The position numbers were made by a program, and so were the translations under genes. From the NCBI GenBank assembly GCA_964580465.1, contig CAZOKJ010000003.1, positions 1 to 64,000 on the forward strand: a stretch of 64,000 bases of DNA, in the 5' to 3' direction. The stretch comes from Taishania sp964580465 (GTDB lineage: Bacteria > Bacteroidota > Bacteroidia > Flavobacteriales_D > Crocinitomicaceae). Shown here piece after piece: positions 45,301 to 54,584 of the stretch (position 1 is its first letter; each line of letters begins with the position of its first letter). A model generated the notes under the pieces. It was not told where the DNA came from. It did not search any database and saw only the letters and a list, made by a program, of their open reading frames with translations.

Positions 45301-45867
45301 ATGAAGTTTGAAAAAGAATTAAAGGCTAGAAGTGGTGAAAAATGTGAGTTATGCTCCGCTGAACAAGCATTAACATCGTATATCGTTACACCTAAACAAG
45401 GTGATAACGCTGATGAATGCATTGCGATTTGTGCTACTTGCAATGATCAATTAGAGGGAAAACAAGAAGTGGATGCTAATCATTGGAGATGTCTTAATGA
45501 CGCAATGTGGAGTGAAGTCGATGCTGTGAAAGTTGTTTCTTATCGCATGCTTAACCAATTAAAGGCTGAAGGATGGCCAGCAGATCTTTTGGATATGATG
45601 TATTTAGATGACGAAACATTGGAATGGGCTCGCACAGGAATGGTGGATGCAAATGCTCCAAAACATAAAGATTCCAATGGAGTTGAATTGCAAAATGGTG
45701 ATAGCGTTGTGTTAATAAAAGATTTGAATGTTAAAGGTGCAACATTTACTGCAAAAAGAGGAACGGCTGTAAGAAATATTCGATTGGTTCACGATAATCA
45801 TGAGCAAATTGAAGGAAAGATAAATGGTCAAAGCATTATAATCTTGACGCAATTCGTTAAAAAATAA
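45301..45867 (+). CDS. PhnA-domain protein (YjdM-like)
   Basis: 188 residues from the ATG at 45301; the in-frame ATG at 45226 lies upstream of the -7 box and would add a spurious hydrophobic stretch. N-terminal zinc-ribbon-like part with CELCSAEQAL and CIAICATCNDQL. The C-terminal PhnA domain follows (VELQNGDSVVLIKDLNVKGATFTAKRGT..VRNIRLV..IEGKINGQSIIILTQFVKK). Despite the name, PhnA/YjdM proteins are not established phosphonate enzymes and the family role is unclear. Monocistronic, with a terminator after it. Confidence 0.9.
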   Translation: MKFEKELKARSGEKCELCSAEQALTSYIVTPKQGDNADECIAICATCNDQLEGKQEVDANHWRCLNDAMWSEVDAVKVVSYRMLNQLKAEGWPADLLDMMYLDDETLEWARTGMVDANAPKHKDSNGVELQNGDSVVLIKDLNVKGATFTAKRGTAVRNIRLVHDNHEQIEGKINGQSIIILTQFVKK

Positions 45868-45903
45868 CACAATTCGCTGATTGCTAGTTTGTAAAAGAAT
45901 TTG

Positions 45904-45943
45904 AAAAATGCGTTGTTAGTAAAAAATAACAACGCATTTTTTA
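45904..45943 (+). terminator. Terminator of the PhnA-domain gene
   Basis: 15-bp stem AAAAATGCGTTGTTA (45904-45918) with TAACAACGCATTTTT (45927-45941), 8-nt A-rich loop, then T. Symmetric, so it could act on both strands. Confidence 0.88.
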
Positions 45944-45997
45944 AAATGAATTGTTATTTTGCATTTATTCATTAATTTTACAAATTAAAACAGAATT

Positions 45998-47446
45998 ATG
46001 GGATGTACAAGTTGTGGGACAAAGACGGATGGCGGAATGCCTCGTGGATGTCAAAATAATGGTACTTGTAGTTCTGGCGGTTGCGATAAATTAGAAGTGT
46101 ATGATTGGTTGGCAAATGTTTCTTTGCCAAATGGTCAAGCACCCTATGATATAGTAGAAATACGTTTTAAGAATAGTCGAAAAACGTTTTTTAAAAACAG
46201 TAAAAACATTCCATTGCAAGCGGGTGCAATCGTTGTGGTGGAAGGAAATCCAGGCTTTGATGTCGGGGTTGTTTCTGTTGTTGGAGAATTAGCCAGAATT
46301 CAAGTTGCAAAAAAAGAACCTGGTTTCAATGAAAATGAAGCCAAGAAAATTATACGCATTGCAACGCAAGAGGATATTGACAATTGGACGAAAGCACGTG
46401 CGCTCGAAAAAGATGTCATGTTCTCTGCTCGTACTTTAGCAGTGAATTTAGGGTTGCAAATGAAAATATCCGATGTGGAATACCAAGGAGATTTGACAAA
46501 GGCAACGTTTTATTATACAGCTGATGGTCGCGTGGATTTTCGTCAGTTGATTAAAGACATGGCGGATGCGTTTAAAATACGTATTGAAATGCGTCAAATT
46601 GGTGCTCGCCAAGAGGCTGCAAGATTAGGTGCAATTGGTTCATGTGGACGTGAATTGTGCTGTTCTACTTGGTTGTCTGACTTTAGATCGGTTTCGACTT
46701 CTGCTGCTCGCTATCAACAATTGTCTTTAAATCCGCAAAAATTAGCTGGCCAATGTGGTAAATTAAAGTGCTGTTTGAACTATGAGCTAGATATGTATTT
46801 GGAAGAATTAAAGTCTTTCCCTAAAGCTGATACGCGCTTATATACTGAAAAAGGAATGGCTTACCATGTGAAAACAGATGTGTTTAAACGTCAAATGTGG
46901 TATGCTTACCAAGGTGAAGCTGGAATTGGTGTAGGTTTGATTTTATTGGCTCCTGAGCGTGTGAAAGAAATCATTGCACTTAATAAACAAGGTGAAAAAC
47001 CTAAAGATTTAGAAGCTTTTGTTGAGCAAGAAGAAGTTGTTGTTAAACAAGATTATGAAAATGTAGTGGGTCAAGACAGTTTGAACCGTTTTGAACACGC
47101 TTTTAAATCTAAAAATAAGAAGAAAAAGAAAAAGCCAAACGCAGGAGGCAATGCTCAACAGGTTTCGCAACAACATGCTGCTGAAAATAGACCTCAAGAG
47201 CAAAGAAAAGAAGCGAAAAAAGGAAATCATACAGGAAAAGAGCGTCCAAATAATGAGCAAAATAAGCCCAAAGAAGCTCGTCCGCAAGGTCGTGATTTGA
47301 CAAAAATGCAAAGTAAGCCGCAAGGAGAAGGACAACAGTCGAATAAAGATGGTGAACAAAAAAATCGTAGAAATAATCCACGACGCAAACCGAATAATCG
47401 CCCAAAGCCTTCTGATGGTGGTGAAAATAGAACTAATGAAGCGTAA
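45998..47446 (+). CDS. ricT: PSP1-domain protein, RicT/YaaT homologue
   Basis: 482 residues. A Cys-rich N-terminus (GCTSCGTKTDGG..GCQNNGTCSSGGCDK) is followed by the PSP1 domain, about 75-285, with the paired motifs GSCGRELCC and GQCGKLKCC. In Bacillus, RicT carries Fe-S clusters in a complex that promotes RNase Y processing; whether that holds here is unknown. The last about 120 residues are a Lys/Gln/Asn-rich low-complexity tail that looks disordered and may bind RNA. It abuts gldH with no gap; I recall the same ricT-gldH order in other Flavobacteriia. Confidence 0.9.
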   Translation: MGCTSCGTKTDGGMPRGCQNNGTCSSGGCDKLEVYDWLANVSLPNGQAPYDIVEIRFKNSRKTFFKNSKNIPLQAGAIVVVEGNPGFDVGVVSVVGELARIQVAKKEPGFNENEAKKIIRIATQEDIDNWTKARALEKDVMFSARTLAVNLGLQMKISDVEYQGDLTKATFYYTADGRVDFRQLIKDMADAFKIRIEMRQIGARQEAARLGAIGSCGRELCCSTWLSDFRSVSTSAARYQQLSLNPQKLAGQCGKLKCCLNYELDMYLEELKSFPKADTRLYTEKGMAYHVKTDVFKRQMWYAYQGEAGIGVGLILLAPERVKEIIALNKQGEKPKDLEAFVEQEEVVVKQDYENVVGQDSLNRFEHAFKSKNKKKKKKPNAGGNAQQVSQQHAAENRPQEQRKEAKKGNHTGKERPNNEQNKPKEARPQGRDLTKMQSKPQGEGQQSNKDGEQKNRRNNPRRKPNNRPKPSDGGENRTNEA

Positions 47447-47914
47447 ATGAAACAATTGAAACATAGTTTGTTTGTGGTAGTAATAGCATTGCTACTTGCT
47501 AGTTGTGGAAAGAAACCATTCTATGAAAAAGTGTATGATTTTGACGGAAATGAATGGAATCAAGACCAAAAAGCGGTTTTTAAAGTTAAAATTGATGACA
47601 CAACTGCTGTTTACCGTTTTCAATTGACTTTGAGAACGACAACCAACTATGAATACAACAATGTTTGGTTATTTTGGAATTCAGAAACTCCTGACAAAGA
47701 AAAAGTGAGAGAGCCTTTTGAACTTAAAATAACAACACCTGAGGGGGCTTGGATTGGTAAAAACTCGGGTACAATTGTTGAAAATCAATTGAATTTTGCA
47801 GATAAGAAAATTAGCATCCCAGGAGAATATGTGTTCACAATTGAACAAGCAGCCACACAAAAAATATTGAAAAATGTGTTGGATCTAGGATTGACTATTT
47901 ATAAACAACAGTAA
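47447..47914 (+). CDS. gldH: Gliding motility lipoprotein GldH
   Basis: 155 residues. Lipoprotein signal with LLASC (Cys20). Conserved GldH segments: RFQLTLRTTTNYEYNNVWLF, GAWIGKNSGTIVENQLNF and PGEYVFTIEQA..LDLGLTIYK. GldH is needed for gliding and for T9SS function in Flavobacterium and is an envelope lipoprotein. Its ATG directly follows the ricT stop. In relatives a penicillin-binding protein often follows; here a crotonase does. Confidence 0.93.
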   Translation: MKQLKHSLFVVVIALLLASCGKKPFYEKVYDFDGNEWNQDQKAVFKVKIDDTTAVYRFQLTLRTTTNYEYNNVWLFWNSETPDKEKVREPFELKITTPEGAWIGKNSGTIVENQLNFADKKISIPGEYVFTIEQAATQKILKNVLDLGLTIYKQQ

Positions 47915-47928
47915 CAAAAATAAACACT

Positions 47929-48705
47929 ATGTATAATAACGTTTTAGTTGAAAGAAATGGAATGATTGAGGTGATTACAATTAATCGCCCAAATCAATTA
48001 AATGCATTAAACAAAGAAACAATTGCTGAATTAAGTCAAGCTATTAAAACAGCTGAAACTGATAATGGCGTTGCTGTTATTATCTTAACTGGCTCAGGCG
48101 AAAAATCATTTGTCGCTGGTGCTGATATTAAAGAATTTGCTGATTTTTCAATTGCTCAAGGTGGTGAATTGGCTCAAAAAGGTCAAGCTTTATTGTTTGA
48201 TGTTGTTGAGAATTTATCAAAACCTGTTATTGCAGCTGTTAATGGTTTTGCTTTAGGTGGAGGCTTGGAATTGGCTATGTCAGCTCACATACGTGTTGCT
48301 TCATCTAACGCTCGTTTGGGCTTGCCTGAGGTTTCGTTAGGTGTTATCCCTGGTTATGGTGGTACGCAACGTTTGGCGCAATTAGTAGGTAAAGGTAAAG
48401 CAAATGAAATGGTTTTTACAGCAGGAATGATTAAAGCTGATGAAGCTTTGTCATGGGGCTTGGTAAATCACGTTGTTGAACCGGAAGAATTGATGTCAAA
48501 AGCTACAGAAATAGCAGAAAAAATTGTTGCTAATTCAGGTATGGCTATTGCTTCTGCAATTAGAGCTATCAATGCTGGATTTAAAACTGGTGTAAATGGA
48601 TTTGAGGCTGAAATTGAAGAGTTTGGCAAATGTTTTGGTACAGCTGATTTTAAAGAAGGAACTACTGCATTTGTTGAAAAAAGAAAACCTAATTTTAGAG
48701 GGTAG
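47929..48705 (+). CDS. Enoyl-CoA hydratase (crotonase family)
   Basis: 258 residues. It hydrates trans-2-enoyl-CoA to 3-hydroxyacyl-CoA in beta-oxidation or related pathways. Both catalytic acids are present: Glu in LGGGLELAMS and Glu in GLPEVSLGVIPGYGGTQRL. Oxyanion-hole segment SFVAGADIKEF. It most resembles short-chain enoyl-CoA hydratase (crotonase). Starts 14 bp after gldH and is probably in its operon, with no obvious functional link. Confidence 0.93.
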   Translation: MYNNVLVERNGMIEVITINRPNQLNALNKETIAELSQAIKTAETDNGVAVIILTGSGEKSFVAGADIKEFADFSIAQGGELAQKGQALLFDVVENLSKPVIAAVNGFALGGGLELAMSAHIRVASSNARLGLPEVSLGVIPGYGGTQRLAQLVGKGKANEMVFTAGMIKADEALSWGLVNHVVEPEELMSKATEIAEKIVANSGMAIASAIRAINAGFKTGVNGFEAEIEEFGKCFGTADFKEGTTAFVEKRKPNFRG

Positions 48706-48713
48706 TTTTATTC

Positions 48714-50225
48714 ATGGAGGGGGCAATAAAGCGACTTCTTGGTGATACCGCTGTTTATGGGTTAACGGCTATTTTAGCGCGTGCACTCAACTTTTTATTG
48801 GTTCCTTTATATGTGTCTGTTTTTGCAGATCCAAAAGATTACGGAGTTGTTTCAATCTTGTATGCTTGGGTAGCGTTTTTAATCGTGCTCTTGCCATTGG
48901 GGATGGAAACAGCTTTTTTTAAATTTGTGAGCGACAGAGAAGATCAAAAAGAAAGTATTTTTCAAAATAGCCTCTCTACAGTTGTAGGATTTAACTTGCT
49001 TTTTTTCTTAATGGCTGCAATGTTTAGCCCTACTATTGCTCAATGGATGCTCATGCCAGATCATCCTGAATACATCGTGTTGTTAGTGGCAATTGTGTGC
49101 ATCGATGCAATGTCTGCTTTGTCTTTAGCGAAATTGCGTATGGAGAACAAGGCCAAACGTTTTGCCATGATTCAAGCGAGTTCCATTTTTGTCAATATCT
49201 TTTTTAATCTCGTTTTACTGCTTTTCTTTTTTGATCCGGCAGAACCTCACATGGGGGTATTGTACATTCTTGTTGCAAATTTGCTCTCTTCACTAACAAA
49301 ACCTTTATTTGTTTTAAAGGATTTCATGTCCATTCGGTTGTCTTTAGACGGTGCTTTAGCAAAACAAATGCTTTGGTACGCTCTTCCGTTGGTGATTGCA
49401 GGATTTGCTGGGATTGTAAATGAAACATTGGATCGGATATTATTGCAAAACATCTTGTATGAAACGCAATTAATCACAATGCCAGGTACACCAGAAGCAG
49501 AGCGTCTAGCTATTGCCTATGCGGAAGGTCAAGTTGGTATTTATAGTGCTTGCTATAAATTAGCTATGTTGATAACCATTGTTTTACAAGCTTATCGCTA
49601 TGCTGCGGAACCATTTTTCTTTAAAAATGCCAAAAGTGAAAATCGCAATAAGTTGTATGTAAAGATGATGAATTATTTAATCGCTTTTTTGTGTATTGTT
49701 TTTTTAGGGGTTACCTTAAACCTTCAAATTTTCAAATATTTCATACCAAATCAAGCTTATTGGGAAGGTTTAAAAGTTGTGCCTTTACTATTGTTAGGGA
49801 ATATATTTTTAGGAATTTATTACAACCAAAGTATTTGGTATAAATTGTCTGGTCAAACTAAGTTTGGAGCATACATCGCTATTTCAGGTGCATTGTTAAC
49901 CATTGCACTCAATTACTTTATGATTCCAAAATACGGTTACATGGCAAGTGCTTGGGCTACTATGCTGGTTTATGCTTTCCAAATGACAGCTTCTTATGTT
50001 TTGGGACAACATTATTATCCAATTAAATACAATATACGCAAGTTTTTCCTGTATTTAGGTATGACTCTAGGAATGTTTTTTATTTTTAAAACAATTGATT
50101 TATCTGAGGGAGTAATGCAATTCATCGTGCATAACTTCGCGATTGTACTTTTTGCTGGAGCAGTGTTTTTTGTTGAAAAAATAACGCAAAATTCAAAGAA
50201 AGAGTTGAGTGCTGCAGATAAATAA
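48714..50225 (+). CDS. Polysaccharide flippase (Wzx/MATE-MVF superfamily)
   Basis: 503 residues with about 12-14 membrane helices. N-terminal amphipathic stretch plus LLGDTAVYGLTAILARALNFLLVPLY is typical of the polysaccharide transporter family. It should move lipid-linked glycan units across the inner membrane for O-antigen or surface polysaccharide. No glycosyltransferase neighbours, so the substrate is unknown. Eight bp after the crotonase gene. Confidence 0.88.
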   Translation: MEGAIKRLLGDTAVYGLTAILARALNFLLVPLYVSVFADPKDYGVVSILYAWVAFLIVLLPLGMETAFFKFVSDREDQKESIFQNSLSTVVGFNLLFFLMAAMFSPTIAQWMLMPDHPEYIVLLVAIVCIDAMSALSLAKLRMENKAKRFAMIQASSIFVNIFFNLVLLLFFFDPAEPHMGVLYILVANLLSSLTKPLFVLKDFMSIRLSLDGALAKQMLWYALPLVIAGFAGIVNETLDRILLQNILYETQLITMPGTPEAERLAIAYAEGQVGIYSACYKLAMLITIVLQAYRYAAEPFFFKNAKSENRNKLYVKMMNYLIAFLCIVFLGVTLNLQIFKYFIPNQAYWEGLKVVPLLLLGNIFLGIYYNQSIWYKLSGQTKFGAYIAISGALLTIALNYFMIPKYGYMASAWATMLVYAFQMTASYVLGQHYYPIKYNIRKFFLYLGMTLGMFFIFKTIDLSEGVMQFIVHNFAIVLFAGAVFFVEKITQNSKKELSAADK

Positions 50226-50258
50226 GCAATTTTTTTTTATTTTTATTACGATTTAAAG

Positions 50259-50266
50259 TATCTTTG
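50259..50266 (+). promoter_or_regulatory. -7 box for queE
   Basis: TATCTTTG, a perfect match, predicting a leader of about 65 nt before the queE ATG. I looked for a preQ1 riboswitch in that leader and did not see its conserved pieces. Confidence 0.55.
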
Positions 50267-50339
50267 TTAATAGTACGTTTCTCAAAGAACGAAGAATCTA
50301 TGAGTCGTAACTTAAATCCATAATGTAGTTATAGTTAAA

Positions 50340-50963
50340 ATGCATTTTAAACAAGTTGATACCGCCAAAGAGCTTCCAATAATGGAGCATTTTTACACCA
50401 TCCAAGGAGAAGGGAGTTATTCAGGACGTGCTGCTTATTTTGTTCGATTGGCAGGTTGTGACGTGGGTTGCGTGTGGTGCGATGTAAAAGAGAGTTGGGA
50501 CGCAGATGTTCATCCAGTAGTAAATTTGGATGAATTAATGAAAGAAATTAAAGCCTCCAAAACGGATTTTTGTGTGTTAACGGGCGGTGAACCAGCATTG
50601 TATGATTTAAGAGGGATTATTGAACGCTTGAAAAATGAATCCATAGAGGTGGCTATTGAAACTTCGGGTACTTCTCCTTTAGTAGGCGAGGTGGATTGGT
50701 ATTGTTTTTCTCCTAAAAAGTTCAAAAAGCCTGTGGATGAAGCTTATACTAAAGCTAATGAATTAAAAATTGTTATTAATCATCCTTCTGATTTCCAATG
50801 GGCTGAGGAACATGCAGCTAAAGTTTTACCTTCTTGTAAATTTTTTTTGCAACCAGAATGGTCAAAAGCGGAACGATTTTTGCCAGAAATAATTGAATAT
50901 GTAAAGCAACATCCAAAGTGGAGGGTTTCTTTGCAAACACATAAATTTATGAATATACCTTAA
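50340..50963 (+). CDS. queE: 7-carboxy-7-deazaguanine synthase
   Basis: 207 residues, radical SAM enzyme. It converts carboxy-tetrahydropterin to 7-carboxy-7-deazaguanine in queuosine synthesis. The unusual QueE cluster motif is C40-D-V-G-C44-V-W-C47. Also IQGEGSYSGRAAYFVRLAGC, LTGGEPALYD (SAM-binding GGE) and a C-terminal SLQTHKFMNIP. No queC or queD in the window. Followed 3 bp later by a PorE-like gene, possibly in one transcript. Confidence 0.95.
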   Translation: MHFKQVDTAKELPIMEHFYTIQGEGSYSGRAAYFVRLAGCDVGCVWCDVKESWDADVHPVVNLDELMKEIKASKTDFCVLTGGEPALYDLRGIIERLKNESIEVAIETSGTSPLVGEVDWYCFSPKKFKKPVDEAYTKANELKIVINHPSDFQWAEEHAAKVLPSCKFFLQPEWSKAERFLPEIIEYVKQHPKWRVSLQTHKFMNIP

Positions 50964-50966
50964 GTT

Positions 50967-52973
50967 ATGAAATACGTATTGATTTTTGTTTCTGTATTTT
51001 TTGTGGTTGGTTGTGGAATGAGTCAACATTATTCAACGAGCAATAAAAAAGCAATTAAATTATTTGAACAAGCCCTTCAAGCTCCTAATCAATCAATTGA
51101 TCCTGTTAGAAGAGTGCCAAATTTTAAAGCAGGTATTGAGCTCGCCCAAAAAGCATTGAGCAAAGACGAACGATTTTGGGAAGCTCATTTATTAATTGCG
51201 GAATATTATGAAAATTACCGCGAATATGAAAAAGCTGCAACTCATTATGAAAAAGCATTGCAAATCAATCCAATGCATTCGCAAACTGGAAGTACTTATT
51301 TTTACTTAGGAAATGCCTTGTTTCAAATAGCTGATTACGCTGGAGCTAAGAAAAACATGGAGTTTTATTCAGGTGTAAGAAATGCAAATCCTAAAATGTT
51401 GAAGGAAGCTAATAACATTATCAATAAGTCAACATTCGCACTTCAAGCTTTACAAAATCCATCTAAGTTTACACCTATTAATGTAGGACCTGGTATCAAT
51501 ACTGCTGATCCAGAGTATTTTCCTACTATCACTGTAGATGGGAAAACGATTTTGTTTACTAGAAGAATAAAAGATGCTAAATCACCTTATGGTATGCAAG
51601 AAGATTTCTTCGTTTCTCAATCGAAAGATGGCATTACTTGGGAAAAAGCTGTTCCAATGCCTGATAATATCAATACAGTGAACAACGAAGGTGCTCCTAC
51701 TATTTCCGCAGATGGTCGTTCATTGGTGTTTGTAGCTTGTGCTAACGAAGATGGAAAATATGGGGGAAATAGACAAGGGTGGGGAAGTTGTGATTTATTT
51801 TACACTAAAAAAATTGGTTCTCGTTGGTTAGATCCTATCAACCTGCCTGGAAAGGTGAATACGTCACTTTGGGAATCTCAACCTTCTTTGTCGGCTGACG
51901 GAAAAACCTTGTACTTTATTCGCCGAGTAAGCAAACCTGGAGAGGCTCCTGATACGGATATTTTTGTAACTCGTTTACAAGATGATGGTAATTGGAGTCA
52001 AGCAGAACGTTTGCCCAATACTATTAATACGCCCTACATGGAAGAGTCAGTACTTATTCACCCAGATGGAAAAACTTTGTATTTTGCTTCTCGTGGACAT
52101 GTGGGCATGGGGGGCTCTGATTTATTTGTTTCTCGCATGGATGAAAATGGAAATTGGGGTAAACCTGTGAACCTTGGTTATCCAATTAATACGCAATACG
52201 ATGAGAATTCTTTAATGGTTTCTCCAACTGGTGAAATTGCGTTTTTTGCATCGGATAGAGAAGGAGGAAATGGTGATTTGGATATCTATTATTTTGAATT
52301 GCCTGAGTCTATGCGACCAACAAAAACGGTTTATTTTGAAGGAATTGTATTTGATGCTCAAGACAAAACGCCACTATCAGCTAAGTTTGAATTAATTGAT
52401 ATTGAAACGGGAAAATCTGTTGCCTTGTCTGAATCGGATAAGGTGAATGGACAATTCATGGTTTCTTTGCCAGTGGATAAAGAATATGCTCTAAACGTTA
52501 ATAAAACTGGTTATTTATTCTTCTCTCAAAACTTCAATATGAAGCTTTCAGACAATCAAGATGCTTTTCACATGGATGTTCCATTGGTTGCTTTTACAAC
52601 AGATATGCCTGTTTCATTGAAGAATGTGTTTTTTGATTTATCTGCTGCAACCTTGCGTCCAGAATCGTCTATTGAGTTAAATAAATTGGTTGATTTCTTG
52701 AAGATGAACCCAACTTTGCGTATTGAAGTGGCGGGACACACAGACACAAGAGGTGATGCAAAAGCCAATTTGAACTTATCACAAAATCGCGCTAATAGTG
52801 TTGTAGAGTATTTGATTAATAAAGGAATTGATGCTAAACGATTGGTTGCTAAAGGATATGGTGAAAGCAAGCCTATTTATTCAGATGAATCTATCGCATC
52901 AATGACTTCTGAAAAGGAAAAAGAACAAGCACATCAAGAAAATAGAAGAACAGAGTATCGAATAATTAAGTAA
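50967..52973 (+). CDS. OmpA-family lipoprotein with TPR and beta-propeller (PorE-like)
   Basis: 668 residues. Lipoprotein signal with VVGC (Cys16). TPR-like helices about 25-150. A WD40/PD40-type beta-propeller follows, about 160-440, with repeated ADGKTLYFIRR / PDGKTLYFASRG and DIFVTR / DLFVSRM. Next comes a carboxypeptidase-regulatory-like fold, about 455-535 (FEGIVFDAQDKTPLSAKFELI), and an OmpA peptidoglycan-binding domain, about 550-668 (AGHTDTRGDAKANLNLSQNRA). This exact order is that of PorE, a T9SS component of Porphyromonas that anchors the machinery to peptidoglycan. Paralogues with this layout exist, so orthology is likely but not certain. Confidence 0.85.
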   Translation: MKYVLIFVSVFFVVGCGMSQHYSTSNKKAIKLFEQALQAPNQSIDPVRRVPNFKAGIELAQKALSKDERFWEAHLLIAEYYENYREYEKAATHYEKALQINPMHSQTGSTYFYLGNALFQIADYAGAKKNMEFYSGVRNANPKMLKEANNIINKSTFALQALQNPSKFTPINVGPGINTADPEYFPTITVDGKTILFTRRIKDAKSPYGMQEDFFVSQSKDGITWEKAVPMPDNINTVNNEGAPTISADGRSLVFVACANEDGKYGGNRQGWGSCDLFYTKKIGSRWLDPINLPGKVNTSLWESQPSLSADGKTLYFIRRVSKPGEAPDTDIFVTRLQDDGNWSQAERLPNTINTPYMEESVLIHPDGKTLYFASRGHVGMGGSDLFVSRMDENGNWGKPVNLGYPINTQYDENSLMVSPTGEIAFFASDREGGNGDLDIYYFELPESMRPTKTVYFEGIVFDAQDKTPLSAKFELIDIETGKSVALSESDKVNGQFMVSLPVDKEYALNVNKTGYLFFSQNFNMKLSDNQDAFHMDVPLVAFTTDMPVSLKNVFFDLSAATLRPESSIELNKLVDFLKMNPTLRIEVAGHTDTRGDAKANLNLSQNRANSVVEYLINKGIDAKRLVAKGYGESKPIYSDESIASMTSEKEKEQAHQENRRTEYRIIK

Positions 52974-53881
52974 TGAGATACTATTTTCAAATAACGAGGC
53001 CACTGAATTTGTTGATCATTGTATTGACAATGGTAGCTGTTTTGCGTTATTTGAGTGGTAGTTTTGAACTTTTTGATGGTCTTTTCGGACTTGTTTTGAT
53101 GAGTTACATCCTTTTGGCTGCTTCTGGTAATGTTATCAATGATTATTTTGATGTGGAAGCGGATAGAATCAACAAACGACATCGATTTATAGCAGGAAAT
53201 ACTTTAAGTTTACAACAAGTAGTCAATTTTTATTGGTTGTTAGTTGGAATTTTAGTCCTCTCAGCGGTGATGATTGGCTTTTCTTTACATGAAAGTATCT
53301 TGCCATTGTTGTTGTTTGTTAGTATTGTTATACTCTGGCTTTATAGTGCTTTATTAAAAAAAATAATACTCATTGGAAATGGTGTTGTTTCTCTTTTAAC
53401 AGTATCGGCTCTTTATCCTCCAACGTATATTTACTTGCATTCCATAAATCAACCGATTTCCTTTTTAATGGAAGTAAATGATCCCTTGCTACAATTGTCA
53501 GTAGGTCAAGTGATGTGGGCAATAGCAGGATTGGTTTTTATACAAAATTTAGCACGTGAAATTATTAAGGATGCAGAGGATATAAATGGTGATAAAATGA
53601 TTCAAGCTTACACTTTGCCAATGATGATAGGAGAGGTTGGGACTATTTGGTTGGTGCGTTTGCTTATGTTGATTTTCCCGGTTTTATATGCTTATCATGT
53701 CTGGATGCAGGATTTGGATTGGCGTTCACATGGAATTTATTGGATAAGCATAGGGGCTTTTTTACAGTTTTTTGTTGCTCTATACACAATGGTTTTAAAA
53801 AAGCACAAGGCTATTCGTTGGATGAAACATGGTTTGAAATTATCTATGTTTTTTGTTATTCTTTATTTATTTTTCGCATGA
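52973..53881 (+). CDS. UbiA-family prenyltransferase
   Basis: 302 residues, about eight to nine membrane helices. Two Asp-rich prenyl-diphosphate/Mg motifs: NDYFDVEADRINK (56-68) and REIIKDAEDINGDK (about 195-208). It attaches an isoprenoid chain to an acceptor in the membrane. Bacteroidota copies are often labelled geranylgeranylglycerol-phosphate geranylgeranyltransferase, but the acceptor cannot be told from sequence. The start overlaps the upstream stop (TAATG) and its stop overlaps the maf start (ATGA). Confidence 0.9.
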   Translation: MRYYFQITRPLNLLIIVLTMVAVLRYLSGSFELFDGLFGLVLMSYILLAASGNVINDYFDVEADRINKRHRFIAGNTLSLQQVVNFYWLLVGILVLSAVMIGFSLHESILPLLLFVSIVILWLYSALLKKIILIGNGVVSLLTVSALYPPTYIYLHSINQPISFLMEVNDPLLQLSVGQVMWAIAGLVFIQNLAREIIKDAEDINGDKMIQAYTLPMMIGEVGTIWLVRLLMLIFPVLYAYHVWMQDLDWRSHGIYWISIGAFLQFFVALYTMVLKKHKAIRWMKHGLKLSMFFVILYLFFA

Positions 53882-54438
53882 AATTATTTTTAGGGTCAAA
53901 ATCGCCTAGACGTTCTCAATTATTGTCAGAAATGGGAATAGAATTTGAAGTTTTAGTAAAAGAAACCGATGAAAGTTACCCATCCGATTTATTGCCTCAT
54001 GAAGTAGCATTGCATATTGCATCAGAAAAAGCCAAGGTTTTGCAAGGTGATTTAGTCGAAAATGAATATGTTTTAACAGCTGATACGATTGTTTGTGTTG
54101 ATGAACAAATTTTGGGTAAACCTAAAGATGAACAACAAGCAAAAGAGATGCTCCGCATGTTGTCAGGAAGAGAGCATGAGGTAATTACAGCTGTTTGTTT
54201 GGCCAGCAATCAGAAAATAAAAAGTGATTATTGCTCGACAAAAGTGACAGTAAAACCTTTAAAAGAAGAGGAAATTGATTATTACATTCATCGTTTTCAA
54301 CCATTTGATAAAGCAGGATCCTATGGAATACAAGAATGGTTTGGAGCGGTGGCAATTACACAAATTTCAGGATCGTATAATAATGTTGTTGGGTTGCCCA
54401 CTCATTTGGTTTATAGCTTGTTAGAAGGAGTTTTTTGA
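53878..54438 (+). CDS. maf: Maf-family nucleotide pyrophosphatase
   Basis: 186 residues from the ATG at 53878, which overlaps the UbiA stop. A start 231 bp upstream in the same frame would lie wholly inside the UbiA gene and is rejected. Signature LGSKSPRRSQLLSEMGI at the N-terminus, EKAKV, and VLTADTIVCVDEQILGKP. Maf proteins hydrolyse non-canonical or modified nucleoside triphosphates (dTTP/UTP type) and have been linked to septum control. Last gene of the queE-porE-ubiA-maf run. Confidence 0.94.
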   Translation: MKLFLGSKSPRRSQLLSEMGIEFEVLVKETDESYPSDLLPHEVALHIASEKAKVLQGDLVENEYVLTADTIVCVDEQILGKPKDEQQAKEMLRMLSGREHEVITAVCLASNQKIKSDYCSTKVTVKPLKEEEIDYYIHRFQPFDKAGSYGIQEWFGAVAITQISGSYNNVVGLPTHLVYSLLEGVF

Positions 54439-54584
54439 GTAGAATAAAACTTTTCATTACTTCATTGTTTAAAAAAAAGTTGTAACAAATTTCATAAAAA
54501 CCGTTGTATTTAGTAGATTTACGCAATAAATAGGCAACTAAACAATATAATAGTCGTCTATAGAATACTATAAAATTAACAATT

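Noticed and set aside
47009..47464. Long minus-strand open frames opposite the ricT tail
   Set aside because: They are antisense shadows of a Lys/Asn/Gln-rich region and encode low-complexity Phe/Leu/Ile sequence.
50274..50339. Possible preQ1 riboswitch in the queE leader
   Set aside because: The leader is the right size and the gene is a queuosine enzyme, but I could not find the C-rich stem-loop and A-rich tail expected of preQ1 riboswitches.
53647..53877. Longer N-terminus for Maf
   Set aside because: The extension lies entirely within the UbiA coding region in another frame; Maf proteins begin at the MKLFLGSKSPRR segment.
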